Positions 34,389 to 44,931 of a stretch of DNA of 64,000 nt are shown piece by piece. Below the pieces are notes generated by a model. It had not been told where the DNA came from, did no database searches, and saw nothing but the letters and a program-made list of their open reading frames with translations. Positions within the stretch are counted from its first letter, which is position 1. Each line of letters begins with the position of its first letter. The stretch spans positions 1 through 64,000 of the forward strand of contig AVDB01000004.1 in assembly GCA_000472185.1 (NCBI GenBank), in the 5' to 3' direction. The stretch comes from Rhodobacteraceae bacterium HIMB11 (GTDB taxonomy: Bacteria > Pseudomonadota > Alphaproteobacteria > Rhodobacterales > Rhodobacteraceae). The position numbers and the translations under genes were made by a program.

Positions 34389-35485
34389 TGACCAAAGCGC
34401 CTTTGGCGATTTTAGCAGCAGGTGGCACAGGCGGACATATGTTCCCGGCACAGGCCCTGGCCGAGGCATTGTTAGAGGCAGGTTGGCGGGTTAAACTCAC
34501 CACGGATCCGCGCGGCGCACGCTATGTAGGCGGATTTCCCGATGCGGTTCAGGTTCAAGTTTTAAAATCAGGCACCTTTGCCCGTGGCGGTATCATGGCC
34601 AAGGCCTTAGTTCCGTTTCAGATTGCAGGCGGCAGTTTGATGGCGCTTGCGCAAATGATCGTGGATCGTCCCACAATTGTGATCGGCTTTGGCGGATATC
34701 CTTCGATCCCCGCGCTAACGGCGGCAACGAATTTGCGTATTCCGCGCATGGTACATGAACAAAACGGAGTTTTGGGCCGTGTGAACCAATTGTTTGCACC
34801 CGTCATGAATGCGGTGGCCTGTGGCACATGGCCCACCGAAATGTCGGACAAGATTACAGGCCATCATGTGGGCAATCCCGTACGTGCAGCCATCGCCGAA
34901 CGCGCGGGCGCGGGGTATATCCCACCTGGGGATTATCCGATGTCCATCCTTGTTCTGGGCGGATCACAGGGGGCGCGTATTCTATCAGATGTGGTGCCAC
35001 CCGCGATTGCGGGCCTGCCCATGGCGATGTTGTCCCAAATCCGCGTATCCCATCAGGCCCGCCCAGAAGACCAAGAACGGGTCGAGGCCTATTACGCCGA
35101 ACAAAACATCCCCGCAGATGTGCGTCCGTTTTTCGATGATATCCCCACGCGGATTAGCGAGGCGCAATTGGTCATCTCACGCGCGGGGGCCTCAACCGTT
35201 GCGGATATTTCGGTAATTGGACGCCCATCACTTCTTGTGCCGTTGGCCATGGCCATTCGGGATGAGCAAAGCGCAAATGCCATGGGATTGGTGACCGCAG
35301 GGGCCGCCGAATTGATCCGCGAAGCTGATTTTCAGGTTGAGGATTTAACAACGCGGCTTGAGGCTATTTTCAACGATCCCGCGCGGGCCAGCCAAATGGC
35401 AAGTGCCGCTTTAAACACATCTGTGCCTGACGCCACACAGCGCCTGATGGATTTGATCCAAACAGTGATAAAGAAAGACAGCTAA
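34388..35485 (+). CDS. murG: Undecaprenyldiphospho-muramoylpentapeptide beta-N-acetylglucosaminyltransferase
   Basis: A 365-residue GT-B glycosyltransferase that adds GlcNAc to lipid I, giving lipid II at the inner face of the membrane. [19 protein letters not shown] at the N-terminus is the glycine-rich loop, [15 protein letters not shown] binds acceptor, and [12 protein letters not shown] starts the donor domain, with [12 protein letters not shown] and [19 protein letters not shown] for UDP-GlcNAc binding. Start overlaps the ftsW stop codon, and murC begins on the next base after the stop. Confidence 0.97.
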   Translation: MTKAPLAILAAGGTGGHMFPAQALAEALLEAGWRVKLTTDPRGARYVGGFPDAVQVQVLKSGTFARGGIMAKALVPFQIAGGSLMALAQMIVDRPTIVIGFGGYPSIPALTAATNLRIPRMVHEQNGVLGRVNQLFAPVMNAVACGTWPTEMSDKITGHHVGNPVRAAIAERAGAGYIPPGDYPMSILVLGGSQGARILSDVVPPAIAGLPMAMLSQIRVSHQARPEDQERVEAYYAEQNIPADVRPFFDDIPTRISEAQLVISRAGASTVADISVIGRPSLLVPLAMAIRDEQSANAMGLVTAGAAELIREADFQVEDLTTRLEAIFNDPARASQMASAALNTSVPDATQRLMDLIQTVIKKDS

Positions 35486-36886
35486 ATGAACGCAGCCGCA
35501 ACCAAGCTCCCCACTGATGTTGGACCCATTCATTTCGTTGGGATTGGTGGCATTGGGATGTCGGGCATTGCCGAAGTTTTGTTAAACCTTGGCTACCGCG
35601 TGCAAGGCTCAGATTTAAAGGAAAGCAAGATCACCCAACGCTTGGCCGATTTGGGAGCCACGATTTTCATCGGCCAGCGCGCAGAAAACCTAGAGCATGC
35701 CGAGGTGGTGGTGATTTCATCGGCGATCAAAACAGGCAACGCCGAATTGGATCAGGCGCGTTTGATGGGGTTGCCCGTTGTGCGCCGTGCGGAAATGTTG
35801 GCCGAACTGATGCGCATGAAATCCAATGTTGCGGTTGCGGGAACGCATGGCAAAACCACCACCACAACCATGGTCGCAACCCTATTGGATGGGGGAGGTA
35901 TTGATCCAACGGTGATCAATGGTGGGATCATTCACGCCTATGGATCCAACGCGCGCATGGGGCAGGGCGAATGGATGGTGGTTGAGGCCGATGAAAGCGA
36001 TGGCACATTCAATCGCCTGCCTGCTACAATTGCGATTGTCACAAACATTGATCCCGAACATATGGAACATTGGGGCAGCTTCGAAAACCTGCGTCAGGCG
36101 TTTTATGATTTTGTGTCAAACATCCCTTTTTATGGTTTGGCTATCTGCTGCACCGATCACCCAGAGGTACAATCATTGGTGGGCCGTATTTCGGATCGTC
36201 GGGTTGTAACCTATGGGTTTAATGCACAGGCCGATGTGCGCGCCTTCAACCTGACCTATTCGGGCGGTTCGGCCCATTTTGATGTCGAATTTCAAGAAGA
36301 TGAAACGGCACTTCGTGGCCTGTGCCTGCCCATGACAGGTGATCACAATGTGTCAAACGTTCTGTCTGCGATTGCGGTTGCGCGGCATTTGGGCGTGAAA
36401 GAGGCCGAGATTAAATCCGCCCTTGAAAACTTCAAAGGGGTCAATCGCCGCTTTACCAAAGTGGGTGAGGTGGATGGCGTCACCATCATTGATGATTACG
36501 GTCACCACCCCGTGGAAATCGCCGCGGTGCTTAAGGCCGCGCGTCAGGCATCCGATGGCCGTGTGATTGCTGTTCACCAACCCCACCGCTACACGCGCCT
36601 GCATACCCTGTTCGAAGATTTTTGCACCTGTTTTAATGAAGCTGACGTGGTCGCCATTGCCGAAGTGTTCGCTGCTGGCGAAGACCCGATTGAGGGGGCA
36701 AGTCGTGATAATCTGGTCGCAGGGCTGATCCGACACGGCCACCGTCACGCCAGCGCGCTTCTGAATGAAGACGACTTGGAACAACTGGTGCGCACCCATG
36801 CGCAATCGGGTGACATCGTCGTCTGTCTTGGCGCAGGTACAATTTCCGCATGGGCCAACGCATTGCCAGAACGGTTGGGGAAATAA
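35486..36886 (+). CDS. murC: UDP-N-acetylmuramate--L-alanine ligase
   Basis: A 466-residue Mur ligase for L-alanine addition. [21 protein letters not shown] at the N-terminus is the nucleotide-binding loop of Mur[14 protein letters not shown] is the ATP loop, and [21 protein letters not shown] and [12 protein letters not shown] are diagnostic. It directly abuts murG. The gap to murB holds several hairpins rather than another gene. Confidence 0.97.
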   Translation: MNAAATKLPTDVGPIHFVGIGGIGMSGIAEVLLNLGYRVQGSDLKESKITQRLADLGATIFIGQRAENLEHAEVVVISSAIKTGNAELDQARLMGLPVVRRAEMLAELMRMKSNVAVAGTHGKTTTTTMVATLLDGGGIDPTVINGGIIHAYGSNARMGQGEWMVVEADESDGTFNRLPATIAIVTNIDPEHMEHWGSFENLRQAFYDFVSNIPFYGLAICCTDHPEVQSLVGRISDRRVVTYGFNAQADVRAFNLTYSGGSAHFDVEFQEDETALRGLCLPMTGDHNVSNVLSAIAVARHLGVKEAEIKSALENFKGVNRRFTKVGEVDGVTIIDDYGHHPVEIAAVLKAARQASDGRVIAVHQPHRYTRLHTLFEDFCTCFNEADVVAIAEVFAAGEDPIEGASRDNLVAGLIRHGHRHASALLNEDDLEQLVRTHAQSGDIVVCLGAGTISAWANALPERLGK

Positions 36887-36887
36887 A

Positions 36888-36924
36888 GGTCGTTTCAAGA
36901 CCTTAGCCAATCTGTCGATTGGCT
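36888..36924 (+). repeat. Two adjacent hairpins between murC and murB, including palindromic repeat copy 2
   Basis: AAGGTC-GTTTCAA-GACCTT at 36886-36904 is followed by AGCCAATC-TGTC-GATTGGCT at 36905-36924; the second matches the element at 31868-31885 apart from one loop base. No T-run follows, so these are not ordinary terminators. The remaining 90 bases before murB show no gene that I can support. Confidence 0.5.
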
Positions 36925-37015
36925 GGGGTCTGATCCCTATGTGTTGGCTTACGCGGGTTTTTATTGCGGTGCTTCGATGAATATTGCATATCACATGCAA
37001 CGACAGGAGCAGGCC

Positions 37016-37942
37016 ATGAACAGCATCCCACAACCACGCGGCGCAGTGTCCGAAAACCGTTCGTTGGCGGATTTGACATGGTTGCGTGTCGGCGGTCCTG
37101 CAGAGTATTTCTTTCAACCTGCGGACACGGATGATCTGGCCGATTTTTTACGCGCGCTTCCTGCGGATATCCCTGTTTTCCCTATGGGTGTGGGCAGTAA
37201 TTTAATCGTGCGCGACGGGGGTTTGCGCGGTGTCGTGATCCGTTTGGGGCGGGGATTTAATCAGATCACGGTTCAGGACGATTTAATCGTCGCGGGTGCG
37301 GCGGCGCTTGATGCCCATGTGGCGCGGCGTGCGGCGGATCAGGGGCGCGATCTGACATTCCTGCGCACAATCCCTGGATCCATCGGCGGGGCCGTGCGGA
37401 TGAATGCGGGGTGTTATGGATCCTATGTGGCCGATCACTTTGTTCAGGCGGCACTTGTCACCCGTCAGGGTGAAGTCATCACGCTGACCCGTGAACAGAT
37501 TACCTTTGAATATCGTCAAACTGACATTCCAGACGGTGCCGTCATTACCGAGGCAGTGTTTCGCGCCCCCGCTGGTGAGGTAGAGGCACTGCACGCCAAA
37601 ATGGACGCACAACTGCGCAAACGCGACGAAACCCAACCAACCAAGGAACGCAGCGCGGGCAGCACATTTCGCAACCCCGCAGGATTCTCCAGCACAGGGC
37701 GTGCGGATGATACGCATGATCTGAAAGCGTGGAAGGTGATTGATGATGCTGGCCTGCGCGGTGCAACCCTTGGCGGGGCGCAGATGAGCGAGAAGCATTC
37801 CAATTTTATGATCAACACGGGCGGTGCCAGCGCCGCTGACCTAGAAGGATTAGGTGAATTAGTCCGAAAAAGGGTTTTCCAAAACGCAGGAATAGAGTTA
37901 GTATGGGAAATCATGCGGGTTGGTGAACCAGCCCCGAAATAA
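37016..37942 (+). CDS. murB: UDP-N-acetylmuramate dehydrogenase MurB
   Basis: A 308-residue FAD enzyme that reduces UDP-GlcNAc-enolpyruvate to UDP-MurNAc. FAD-binding segments are [27 protein letters not shown] and [29 protein letters not shown] contains the catalytic Ser and [11 protein letters not shown] follows. The ATG at 37016 has AGGAG seven bases ahead and gives the normal N-terminus; in-frame codons upstream are rejected. Rhodobacterales often have a small gene between murC and murB, and only structured sequence is seen here. Confidence 0.96.
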   Translation: MNSIPQPRGAVSENRSLADLTWLRVGGPAEYFFQPADTDDLADFLRALPADIPVFPMGVGSNLIVRDGGLRGVVIRLGRGFNQITVQDDLIVAGAAALDAHVARRAADQGRDLTFLRTIPGSIGGAVRMNAGCYGSYVADHFVQAALVTRQGEVITLTREQITFEYRQTDIPDGAVITEAVFRAPAGEVEALHAKMDAQLRKRDETQPTKERSAGSTFRNPAGFSSTGRADDTHDLKAWKVIDDAGLRGATLGGAQMSEKHSNFMINTGGASAADLEGLGELVRKRVFQNAGIELVWEIMRVGEPAPK

Positions 37943-38007
37943 CGCAACCCAAGTTGCGACACCAATTATAAGGCCAAAATGGCCAATGACATGAGGCGAA
38001 TTCGGGT

Positions 38008-38922
38008 ATGTCGAGCAGGACAGATCCCAAAGTCGTGGTTTTGATGGGTGGCCCTTCGGCCGAGCGCGAGGTGTCTCTTGTCAGTGGGCGTGAATGCGCC
38101 GCGGCTTTGCGTGAAGCAGGATATAATGTGACAGAGTTGGACGCCGCGCCAACACTGGCTGCTGATCTGACGCAATTTGCACCTGATGTTGTGTTTAATG
38201 CGCTGCATGGGCGCTGGGGCGAAGATGGCTGTGTTCAGGGTATCCTTGAATGGTTGCGCATTCCCTATACGCATTCTGGTGTCTTGGCCTCGGCCCTTGC
38301 TATGGACAAACAGCGCAGCAAAGAGGTGTTCGCAACCGCGGGCCTACCCATTGCGCAGAGTGTGATTGCCGATCGTGATCAGGTGCAGCGCGCACATGTC
38401 ATGACCCCGCCCTATGTGGTTAAGCCCAATAATGAGGGATCCTCGGTCGGGATTTACATTGTAAACGAAGATGCCAATTCGCCCCCCCATTTGTCGGATG
38501 ATATGCCCGACACTGTCATGGTCGAGGCCTATTTGGCAGGGCGTGAATTGACCACCACGGTGATGGGGGATCGCGCCTTGGGCGTGACCGAAATTTTCAC
38601 CGATGGTTGGTATGATTATGATGCCAAATATGCCGATGGCGGATCCTATCACGTGGTTCCTGCCAATATTCCCGACGATATCACACAGGCCTGCATGGAT
38701 TTTGCCCTGCGCGCCCATCAGGTTTTGGGGTGCAAAGGCGTCAGTCGCACGGATTTCCGTTGGGATGAGACGTGCGGGCGCGATGGTTTGTTCCTGTTGG
38801 AAACAAACACACAACCCGGAATGACGCCCACATCCTTGGTGCCAGAGCAGGCGCAAAAAATGGGGATCGGATTTGCAGATTTGTGTGATTGGATGATAAA
38901 GGATGCCTCATGCGACCGATAG
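38008..38922 (+). CDS. ddl: D-alanine--D-alanine ligase
   Basis: A 304-residue ATP-grasp ligase that makes D-Ala-D-Ala for MurF. GGPSAEREVSLVSG is the N-terminal signature, then NALHGRWGEDGCVQG, the serine loop region VKPNNEGSSVGIY, and the C-terminal LLETNTQPGMTPTSLVPEQA with metal-binding Glu and Asn. The Arg at the end of the DFRW segment is conserved. The 65-base gap before it contains a small hairpin (CGCAACCCAAGTTGCG). Its 3' end overlaps ftsQ by 13 bases. Confidence 0.96.
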   Translation: MSSRTDPKVVVLMGGPSAEREVSLVSGRECAAALREAGYNVTELDAAPTLAADLTQFAPDVVFNALHGRWGEDGCVQGILEWLRIPYTHSGVLASALAMDKQRSKEVFATAGLPIAQSVIADRDQVQRAHVMTPPYVVKPNNEGSSVGIYIVNEDANSPPHLSDDMPDTVMVEAYLAGRELTTTVMGDRALGVTEIFTDGWYDYDAKYADGGSYHVVPANIPDDITQACMDFALRAHQVLGCKGVSRTDFRWDETCGRDGLFLLETNTQPGMTPTSLVPEQAQKMGIGFADLCDWMIKDASCDR

Positions 38923-39788
38923 GCACACGATATACCAACGTGCATGACCCTGCACCATCGCGGCTATCCTATCGGCTGATGCGGTTCATGCTGACGCCGC
39001 TGTTACGTCGGTTGGTATTTTACGGAATTCCTGGGTTTGTTTTGTCGCTTGCCGTGGGTCTATATTTCGCAGATGAAGAGCACCGCGAAAATTTGCGCGC
39101 TTTTGCGGATGATGTGCATCGCAGCATTATTGAACGCCCCGAATTCATGGTCAGTGCCGTACAGATTTTGGGGGCTGGTTCAACACTGGAAGAGGATATT
39201 CGCGAAGTTCTGCCCGTTAATTTCCCGATCAGTTCCTTTTCCCTTGATGTCCAAGAGATGCGTAAAATTTTGGTCGAACTGGACCCTGTCGCGGATGCAT
39301 CGCTTCAGGTGCGGGACGGCATTTTGTTCATTGATGTCAGCGAACGCAAACCTGCCTTTGTCTGGCGCAAACGGGATGGTTTGGAATTGCTGGATGAAAC
39401 GGGTCATTATGTGCGCTCGATTACAGCCCGCATGGATTATCCCGATTTGCCATTGGTTGCAGGTGAAGGGGCGGATAAAAATATCGCCGAGGCACGCGCG
39501 TTATTGACCAGTGCGACGCCCCTTGTGGATCGGTTGCGCGGTTTGATTTATGTTGGCGAGAGGCGCTGGGACCTGGCCTTGGATCGCAACCAACGCATCC
39601 TGTTGCCCGCCGAAGGTGCCGTGCAGGCCTTAGAAAAAGTTTTGATTTTTAATGATACCCAAGAGTTGCTGGATCGCGCGATCAGTGTTGTGGACATGCG
39701 TTTAAGCGAACGTCCAACGCTGCGCCTTGCCGATGGTACATCCAGCATGCTTTTGCGGCAAATAAAGAGTAGTGGAGCCGATCAATGA
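38910..39788 (+). CDS. ftsQ: Cell division protein FtsQ
   Basis: A 292-residue bitopic protein. A cytoplasmic N-terminus of about 40 residues is followed by a membrane helix (RLVFYGIPGFVLSLAVGLYFA), a POTRA domain starting near FMVSAVQILGAGSTLEEDI, and the beta domain with ISVVDMRLSERPTLRL near the end. FtsQ links early and late divisome proteins and binds FtsL-FtsB. The ATG at 38910 lies in the end of ddl; one seven codons upstream is possible but less likely. The stop overlaps ftsA (ATGA). Confidence 0.92.
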   Translation: MRPIGTRYTNVHDPAPSRLSYRLMRFMLTPLLRRLVFYGIPGFVLSLAVGLYFADEEHRENLRAFADDVHRSIIERPEFMVSAVQILGAGSTLEEDIREVLPVNFPISSFSLDVQEMRKILVELDPVADASLQVRDGILFIDVSERKPAFVWRKRDGLELLDETGHYVRSITARMDYPDLPLVAGEGADKNIAEARALLTSATPLVDRLRGLIYVGERRWDLALDRNQRILLPAEGAVQALEKVLIFNDTQELLDRAISVVDMRLSERPTLRLADGTSSMLLRQIKSSGADQ

Positions 39789-41119
39789 CCGATTTTTACG
39801 ATGCTCAACGTGCAATGCGATCCATGCGCAAAGCCGCACTTCAGCGCGGCGTGATCGCTGTTTTGGATGTGGGCAGCACCAAGATTGGGTGTCTGATCCT
39901 GCGCTTTGATGGGGTGGATCGCAACATTGATGCGGAAACCGTCGGGCCAATGGCAGGGCAATCAGGATTCCGCGTTATCGGATCGGCCACAACACGGTCG
40001 CGCGGCATGGAATTTGGCGAAGTGGTATCCATGCCTGAGGCGGAACGCGCCATTCGCACCGCATTGCAATCTGCGCAAAAATTGGCAGGCGTGCGCGTGG
40101 ATCATGTGATTGCATCCTTTTCAGGGGGCGCGCCGAGGTCATATGGCTTGGCGGGACAAATCACGGTCGAGGATCAATTTGTAACCGAACAACACATTGC
40201 CGAAGTTTTATCGGCCTGCGATGTGCCCGCCTATGGCGACGGGCGCGAGGTGTTGCATGCGCAACCTGTGAATTTCGCATTGGATCATCGTTCAGGACTG
40301 TCCGATCCGCGCGGACAAATCGGCAAAGAGCTTTCGACCGATATGCACATGTTAACGGTCAGTGAAAAATCAATCCTTGATCTGGCCTATTGTATCAAAC
40401 GCTGTGATTTGGAATTGGCGGGGATCGCCTCCTCTGCATATGCATCTGGCATGGCCTCTTTGGTTGAGGATGAGCAAGAGTTGGGATCAGCCTGCATTGA
40501 CATGGGCGGCGGCACCACCTCCCTATCTATTTTCATGAAAAAACACATGATTTACGCCGATACAGTGCGTCTGGGCGGGGATCACGTGACGCGCGATATT
40601 TCGATGGGCCTTCAGGTGCCTATCGCCACGGCCGAGCGTATTAAAACGCGCAGTGGGGGATTGATGGCCACGGGCATGGATGATCGCGATATGATCGAAA
40701 TTGGTGGGGATACGGGCGATTGGGAACATGATCGCCGCACCATTAGCCGCACCGAATTGATCGGAATTATGCGCCCGCGGGTGGAAGAGATTTTAGAAGA
40801 GGTGCGTGCACATCTGGATGCAGCTGGGTTTGAACATTTGCCCAGTCAGCAAATCGTGTTGACAGGTGGCGCCAGCCAAGTGCCGGGTATGGACACCTTG
40901 GCCAGCCGCATTTTGGGGCAGCAGGTGCGCCTTGGCCGCCCCTTGCGTATTCATCGATTGCCACAAGCCTACTCAGGGCCCAGTTGTTCGGCATTGGTCG
41001 GCGTTTCCCTGTTTGCAGCGCACCCCCAAGATGAATGGTGGGATTTCGAAGTGCCCGCGCACAAATTGGGCGCACGCTCTATTCGCAAAGCGCTCCGTTG
41101 GTTCAAAGAGAATTGGTAA
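39785..41119 (+). CDS. ftsA: Cell division protein FtsA
   Basis: A 444-residue actin-fold protein that tethers FtsZ to the membrane. VIAVLDVGSTKIGCLIL is the phosphate-1 loop, SACIDMGGGTTSLSIFMKK phosphate-2, and IVLTGGASQVPGMDTLA the adenosine motif. The 1C subdomain sits between residues about 95 and 180. The C-terminus LGARSIRKALRWFKENW is an amphipathic membrane-targeting helix. It overlaps ftsQ by four bases and precedes ftsZ by a 169-base gap. Confidence 0.97.
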   Translation: MTDFYDAQRAMRSMRKAALQRGVIAVLDVGSTKIGCLILRFDGVDRNIDAETVGPMAGQSGFRVIGSATTRSRGMEFGEVVSMPEAERAIRTALQSAQKLAGVRVDHVIASFSGGAPRSYGLAGQITVEDQFVTEQHIAEVLSACDVPAYGDGREVLHAQPVNFALDHRSGLSDPRGQIGKELSTDMHMLTVSEKSILDLAYCIKRCDLELAGIASSAYASGMASLVEDEQELGSACIDMGGGTTSLSIFMKKHMIYADTVRLGGDHVTRDISMGLQVPIATAERIKTRSGGLMATGMDDRDMIEIGGDTGDWEHDRRTISRTELIGIMRPRVEEILEEVRAHLDAAGFEHLPSQQIVLTGGASQVPGMDTLASRILGQQVRLGRPLRIHRLPQAYSGPSCSALVGVSLFAAHPQDEWWDFEVPAHKLGARSIRKALRWFKENW

Positions 41120-41178
41120 CCACAAATTCTTGTGAACATGGCCAGATAGGGCGAATTTCCGCTGTTTTTTACTATATT

Positions 41179-41204
41179 TTGCGTATAACTTGCGTTTTTT
41201 GCGT
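41179..41204 (+). promoter_or_regulatory. Three TTGCGT direct repeats upstream of ftsZ
   Basis: TTGCGT occurs at 41179-41184, 41190-41195 and 41199-41204 in the ftsA-ftsZ gap, roughly one helical turn apart. They may be a binding site for a regulator of ftsZ. The gap also holds one TTAAC half-site but no CtrA pair. Confidence 0.3.
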
Positions 41205-41288
41205 GACCTCCGCTTAGATCAGAGGTAGGCTTATGATAATATAGGCGAAATTAACCCAGAAAACTGGGACATCAGGCGGACAAGTGAC

Positions 41289-42833
41289 ATGGCATTGAAT
41301 CTATCGGTACCCGAAGAAAATGAATTAAGACCACGCATCACGGTGTTTGGCGTTGGCGGTGCTGGCGGCAATGCTGTGAACAACATGATTGAAAAGCAGC
41401 TGGAAGGCGTTGAATTCGTTGTCGCGAATACCGATGCGCAGGCGCTGCAACAAAATCAATCAGCATCGCGCATCCAATTGGGCGTCAAGGTTACCGAAGG
41501 ATTGGGCGCAGGCGCACGCGCAGAAGTGGGCGCGGCCGCAGCCGAAGAAAGCATTGAACAAATCGTGGATCATCTGGCTGGGGCGCATATGTGCTTTATC
41601 ACTGCTGGTATGGGCGGGGGCACTGGCACAGGTGCCGCGCCGATCATCGCACAAGCCGCGCGTGAAATGGGTGTCCTAACGGTTGGTGTTGTCACCAAAC
41701 CGTTTCAGTTTGAAGGTGCTAAGCGCATGCGTCAGGCCGAAGCGGGTGTTGAAGCGTTGCAGAAAATGGTCGACACATTGATCATCATTCCAAATCAAAA
41801 CCTGTTCCGCCTTGCGAATGAAAAAACCACCTTTACCGAAGCTTTCAGCATGGCAGACGATGTTCTGTACCAAGGCGTGAAAGGTGTCACGGACCTTATG
41901 GTGCGTCCTGGTTTGATCAACCTTGATTTCGCCGATGTCCGCGCCGTGATGGACGAAATGGGCAAGGCAATGATGGGCACGGGCGAGGCGGAGGGCGAAG
42001 ATCGCGCCAAGCAAGCCGCCGAAAAAGCCATTGCCAACCCATTGTTGGACGAAATCAGCCTGCGTGGCGCACGTGGCGTTTTGATCAACATCACAGGTGG
42101 TTATGATCTGACTCTATTTGAATTGGATGAGGCGGCAAACCGTATCCGTGAAGAGGTGGATCCAGATGCAAATATCATCGTTGGTTCAACGCTTGATCCA
42201 GATATCAGTGGTGTTATGCGCGTCTCTGTTGTTGCAACAGGCATCGACGTAAGTGAAAACGCGGGGGATATACCTGTTCCAACCCGCGCTGCACCGGCAT
42301 TTACACCTGCGGCCTCAGTTGTCGAGGAAGTTGCAGAAACAGAGCCAGCCGTTGCAGCAGAAGAACCGGGCCTGTTTGATGCAAGCCCTGCAGCAGGAGC
42401 GGAAGAGGCCAAGCCGATGTTTGCGCCCGCCTCAGAGTTCCAGCCCACTGTGGCAGACGAACCTGAACCCGCCTATCAGCCAGCAGTCGCAGAAGACATA
42501 ACCGAGGCATTCGTTGCCTCCAAAGCGCCAACACCAGGCACACCATCTGAGGATGCGATGGCCCGTTTGCGCACAGCGGTTCAGAACACGGGTGTTGCAC
42601 ACACGCCCGAGCAGGTTGAAGAAGAACCTGCCGAGTCAGAGCGTCCGCGTTTCGGCATCGGATCCCTGATTAACCGTATGTCAGGTGGCTCAGAATCTGC
42701 GCCCAAGGCACAGCCAGCGGTTCGTTCACAGCCCGCAATGAGCGCGCCAGCGCCCGTTGCCGAGGCAGGCGAGCGTTCACAGGAACAGGAGAAAATTGAA
42801 ATTCCTGCATTCTTGCGTCGTCAGGCAAACTAA
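41289..42833 (+). CDS. ftsZ: Cell division protein FtsZ
   Basis: A 514-residue tubulin-like GTPase that forms the Z ring. [13 protein letters not shown] at residues 21-33 and GGGTGTG at 109-115 bind GTP, and the T7 loop is [16 protein letters not shown] long, acidic, Ala- and Pro-rich linker of about 170 residues follows the globular domain, and the C-terminal peptide [12 protein letters not shown] binds FtsA. The extended linker is normal for alphaproteobacteria. The gene has its own upstream region and a terminator after it. Confidence 0.98.
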   Translation: MALNLSVPEENELRPRITVFGVGGAGGNAVNNMIEKQLEGVEFVVANTDAQALQQNQSASRIQLGVKVTEGLGAGARAEVGAAAAEESIEQIVDHLAGAHMCFITAGMGGGTGTGAAPIIAQAAREMGVLTVGVVTKPFQFEGAKRMRQAEAGVEALQKMVDTLIIIPNQNLFRLANEKTTFTEAFSMADDVLYQGVKGVTDLMVRPGLINLDFADVRAVMDEMGKAMMGTGEAEGEDRAKQAAEKAIANPLLDEISLRGARGVLINITGGYDLTLFELDEAANRIREEVDPDANIIVGSTLDPDISGVMRVSVVATGIDVSENAGDIPVPTRAAPAFTPAASVVEEVAETEPAVAAEEPGLFDASPAAGAEEAKPMFAPASEFQPTVADEPEPAYQPAVAEDITEAFVASKAPTPGTPSEDAMARLRTAVQNTGVAHTPEQVEEEPAESERPRFGIGSLINRMSGGSESAPKAQPAVRSQPAMSAPAPVAEAGERSQEQEKIEIPAFLRRQAN

Positions 42834-42856
42834 GCTGCGCATCAAAAAAATATTTA

Positions 42857-42885
42857 AAAACCATTGCTTAGGCGGTGGTTTTTTT
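42857..42885 (+). terminator. Rho-independent terminator after ftsZ
   Basis: A 7-bp stem AAAACCA (42857-42863) with TGGTTTT (42876-42882), a 12-base loop, and a T run through 42885. It separates ftsZ from lpxC. Confidence 0.75.
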
Positions 42886-43014
42886 GTTTATGGCGGAAAT
42901 CCGCCTATGCCAAATGGCTTTGTTACACAGAGTCACAAAGTTTGAATTGTATTTTAGAGTCCTGAACATTACCCACAAACTAGGGGACGCTCCCGTCACG
43001 TTTAAGGGATTACA

Positions 43015-43935
43015 GTGCAAACGACACTATCGGCATCATTGACGTTTTCGGACATCGGGCTTCATTCTGGTGCGCCAGTGACGATGCGCATTCACCCTGC
43101 AGCGGCGGATCATGGTATTTGGATTAAGCGAACCGACATCACCATCGGTGATCCGTTGATCGCGGCGCGTTGGGATAACGTCGATCAAACCCAATTGTGC
43201 ACAAAACTCGTGAATGGTTTAGGAGCCGCGGTGTCCACAGTTGAACACGTTATGGCGGCACTTGCAGGCTGTGGCGTGCACAACGCGTTGATCGAGGTCG
43301 ATGGCCCAGAATTCCCAATCCTAGATGGCAGCGCGGTTCCATTTGTGCGTGCGATCCTTGGGGCGGGGGTTGTTTCATTGGACACACCTGTGCGTGCAAT
43401 TCGTATTTTGGCACCTGTTGAATTTAAAACCGATCAGGGGTGGGCACGTTTTGAACCCTCCGATGCGCCAGAAATGCAATTTGCCATTGATTTTGCGGAT
43501 CAGGCGATTGGAAAACAGTCGAAATCCTTGAACCTTTCAAACGGGTCTTTCGTGCGAGAGCTGTGTGACAGCCGCACGTTCTGCCGCAACAGTGACGTTG
43601 AAACAATGCGCGCCGCTGGTCTTGCGCTTGGCGGAACATTGGAAAACGCGGTTGTTGTGGACGGGGATCGGATTTTGTCACCCGGAGGCCTGCGCCACGC
43701 AGATGAGGCCGTGCGTCACAAAATGCTGGACGCACTTGGTGATATGGCATTGGCGGGCGCACCGATTATTGGACGTTATGTCGGGCATCGCGCGGGCCAT
43801 GCATTAACCAATTCATTGCTACGCGCGATGTTTTTAAACCCCAAGTGTTTCGAAGTTGTGACATGTGATCATGATACCGCGGCCTTGCTTCCTGGGGCGG
43901 GTGCACATTTGGACGAAGTTTGCGCCGTCGCCTAG
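43015..43935 (+). CDS. lpxC: UDP-3-O-acyl-N-acetylglucosamine deacetylase
   Basis: A 306-residue zinc amidase catalysing the committed step of lipid A synthesis. STVEHVMAALAGCGVHNALI holds zinc ligand His78, DGSAVPF follows, and HKMLDALGD supplies His235 and Asp239 as the other ligands; GHRAGHALTN carries the general-acid His. The GTG start at 43015 is preceded by AAGGGA. It is the usual gene after ftsZ. The 138-base gap to bamD shows no clear terminator. Confidence 0.97.
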   Translation: MQTTLSASLTFSDIGLHSGAPVTMRIHPAAADHGIWIKRTDITIGDPLIAARWDNVDQTQLCTKLVNGLGAAVSTVEHVMAALAGCGVHNALIEVDGPEFPILDGSAVPFVRAILGAGVVSLDTPVRAIRILAPVEFKTDQGWARFEPSDAPEMQFAIDFADQAIGKQSKSLNLSNGSFVRELCDSRTFCRNSDVETMRAAGLALGGTLENAVVVDGDRILSPGGLRHADEAVRHKMLDALGDMALAGAPIIGRYVGHRAGHALTNSLLRAMFLNPKCFEVVTCDHDTAALLPGAGAHLDEVCAVA

Positions 43936-44073
43936 GCGATAACCCACTTTAATTCACTCCCTTCGGCGGTTTTTTGTACGCAATCTGTAACAACCATTTT
44001 GCGTTACATTTTTCTATGCTAGATCATCTCATAATCGTCGGTTAAGCTGACCAAAAAGATAAAGTGGAAATAG

Positions 44074-44916
44074 ATGACAACAGGCCGCTTACACGCATTT
44101 CGAATTGCCGCTTTCGTGACGCTTTTTGCTGTTGCGGGTTGCTCTGGTTCGAAAACCGCAACATTCGTTGACGTCGAAGGTTTTGGCGCCGATCAAATTT
44201 ATGAGCGTGGCGAATACGAAGTGGACCGTGGACGGTTTGCCGATGCGGCCTTTTTCTTTTCCGAGGTGGAACGCCTTTATCCCTATTCGGAATGGGCCCA
44301 ACGAGCCATGATGATGCAGGCCTACGCCCATCATGAAAACCGCGCTTACGATGAAACCCGAGCGGCGGCGCAAAGGTTCATAGATTTCTATCCTGCCGAA
44401 GAGGACGCGGCATATGCGCAATTCTTGATTGGATTGTCCTATTATGACCAAATCGCCGATGTTGGGCGCGATCAAAAAATATCACGTCAGGCATTACAAG
44501 CATTTCGCATTGTCATTGAACAATATCCTGACAGTGAATATGCACGCTCTGCCAATTTGAAATTCGACCTTGTCTTTGATCACCTTGCTGGCAAAGAGAT
44601 GGAGGTTGGACGTTACTACCTTGGGCGCAAAAACCATGCTGCCGCTATCAACCGTTTCCGTAATGTTGTTGAAACCTTCCAAACCACCACACATACGGCT
44701 GAGGCGCTACATCGTTTGGTTGAGGCGTATTTGTCCCTTGGTCTAACAGATCAGGCGCAAACAGCGGGGGCCATTTTGGGCCATAACTTCCAATCAACCG
44801 AATGGTACGACAGCAGTTATAAATTATTGACGGATCAAGGACTTAAGCCACGTTTGATTGGCACAGGATGGCTGCAAAAAGTACATCGCCAAGTGCTAAA
44901 AGGTCAGTGGTTGTAA
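44074..44916 (+). CDS. bamD: Outer membrane protein assembly factor BamD
   Basis: A 280-residue lipoprotein of the BAM complex. A signal peptide ends in the lipobox VAGC with Cys23 as lipidation site. The mature part consists of TPR repeats, e.g. AADQIYERGEYEVDRG-like IYERGEYEVDRGRFADAAFF, EWAQRAMMMQAYAHHEN and YAQFLIGLSYYDQI, typical of BamD/ComL. It acts on the periplasmic side of the outer membrane with BamA. recN begins 15 bases later and is probably co-transcribed. Confidence 0.95.
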   Translation: MTTGRLHAFRIAAFVTLFAVAGCSGSKTATFVDVEGFGADQIYERGEYEVDRGRFADAAFFFSEVERLYPYSEWAQRAMMMQAYAHHENRAYDETRAAAQRFIDFYPAEEDAAYAQFLIGLSYYDQIADVGRDQKISRQALQAFRIVIEQYPDSEYARSANLKFDLVFDHLAGKEMEVGRYYLGRKNHAAAINRFRNVVETFQTTTHTAEALHRLVEAYLSLGLTDQAQTAGAILGHNFQSTEWYDSSYKLLTDQGLKPRLIGTGWLQKVHRQVLKGQWL

Positions 44917-44931
44917 GGGGCGGATCGCGAC

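Noticed and set aside
36887-37015. Small gene between murC and murB
   Set aside because: The gap is too short and its only open frame continues into murB; it contains hairpins instead.
43936-44073. Terminator after lpxC
   Set aside because: A T run follows CTCCCTTCGGCGG, but no stem of useful length forms.
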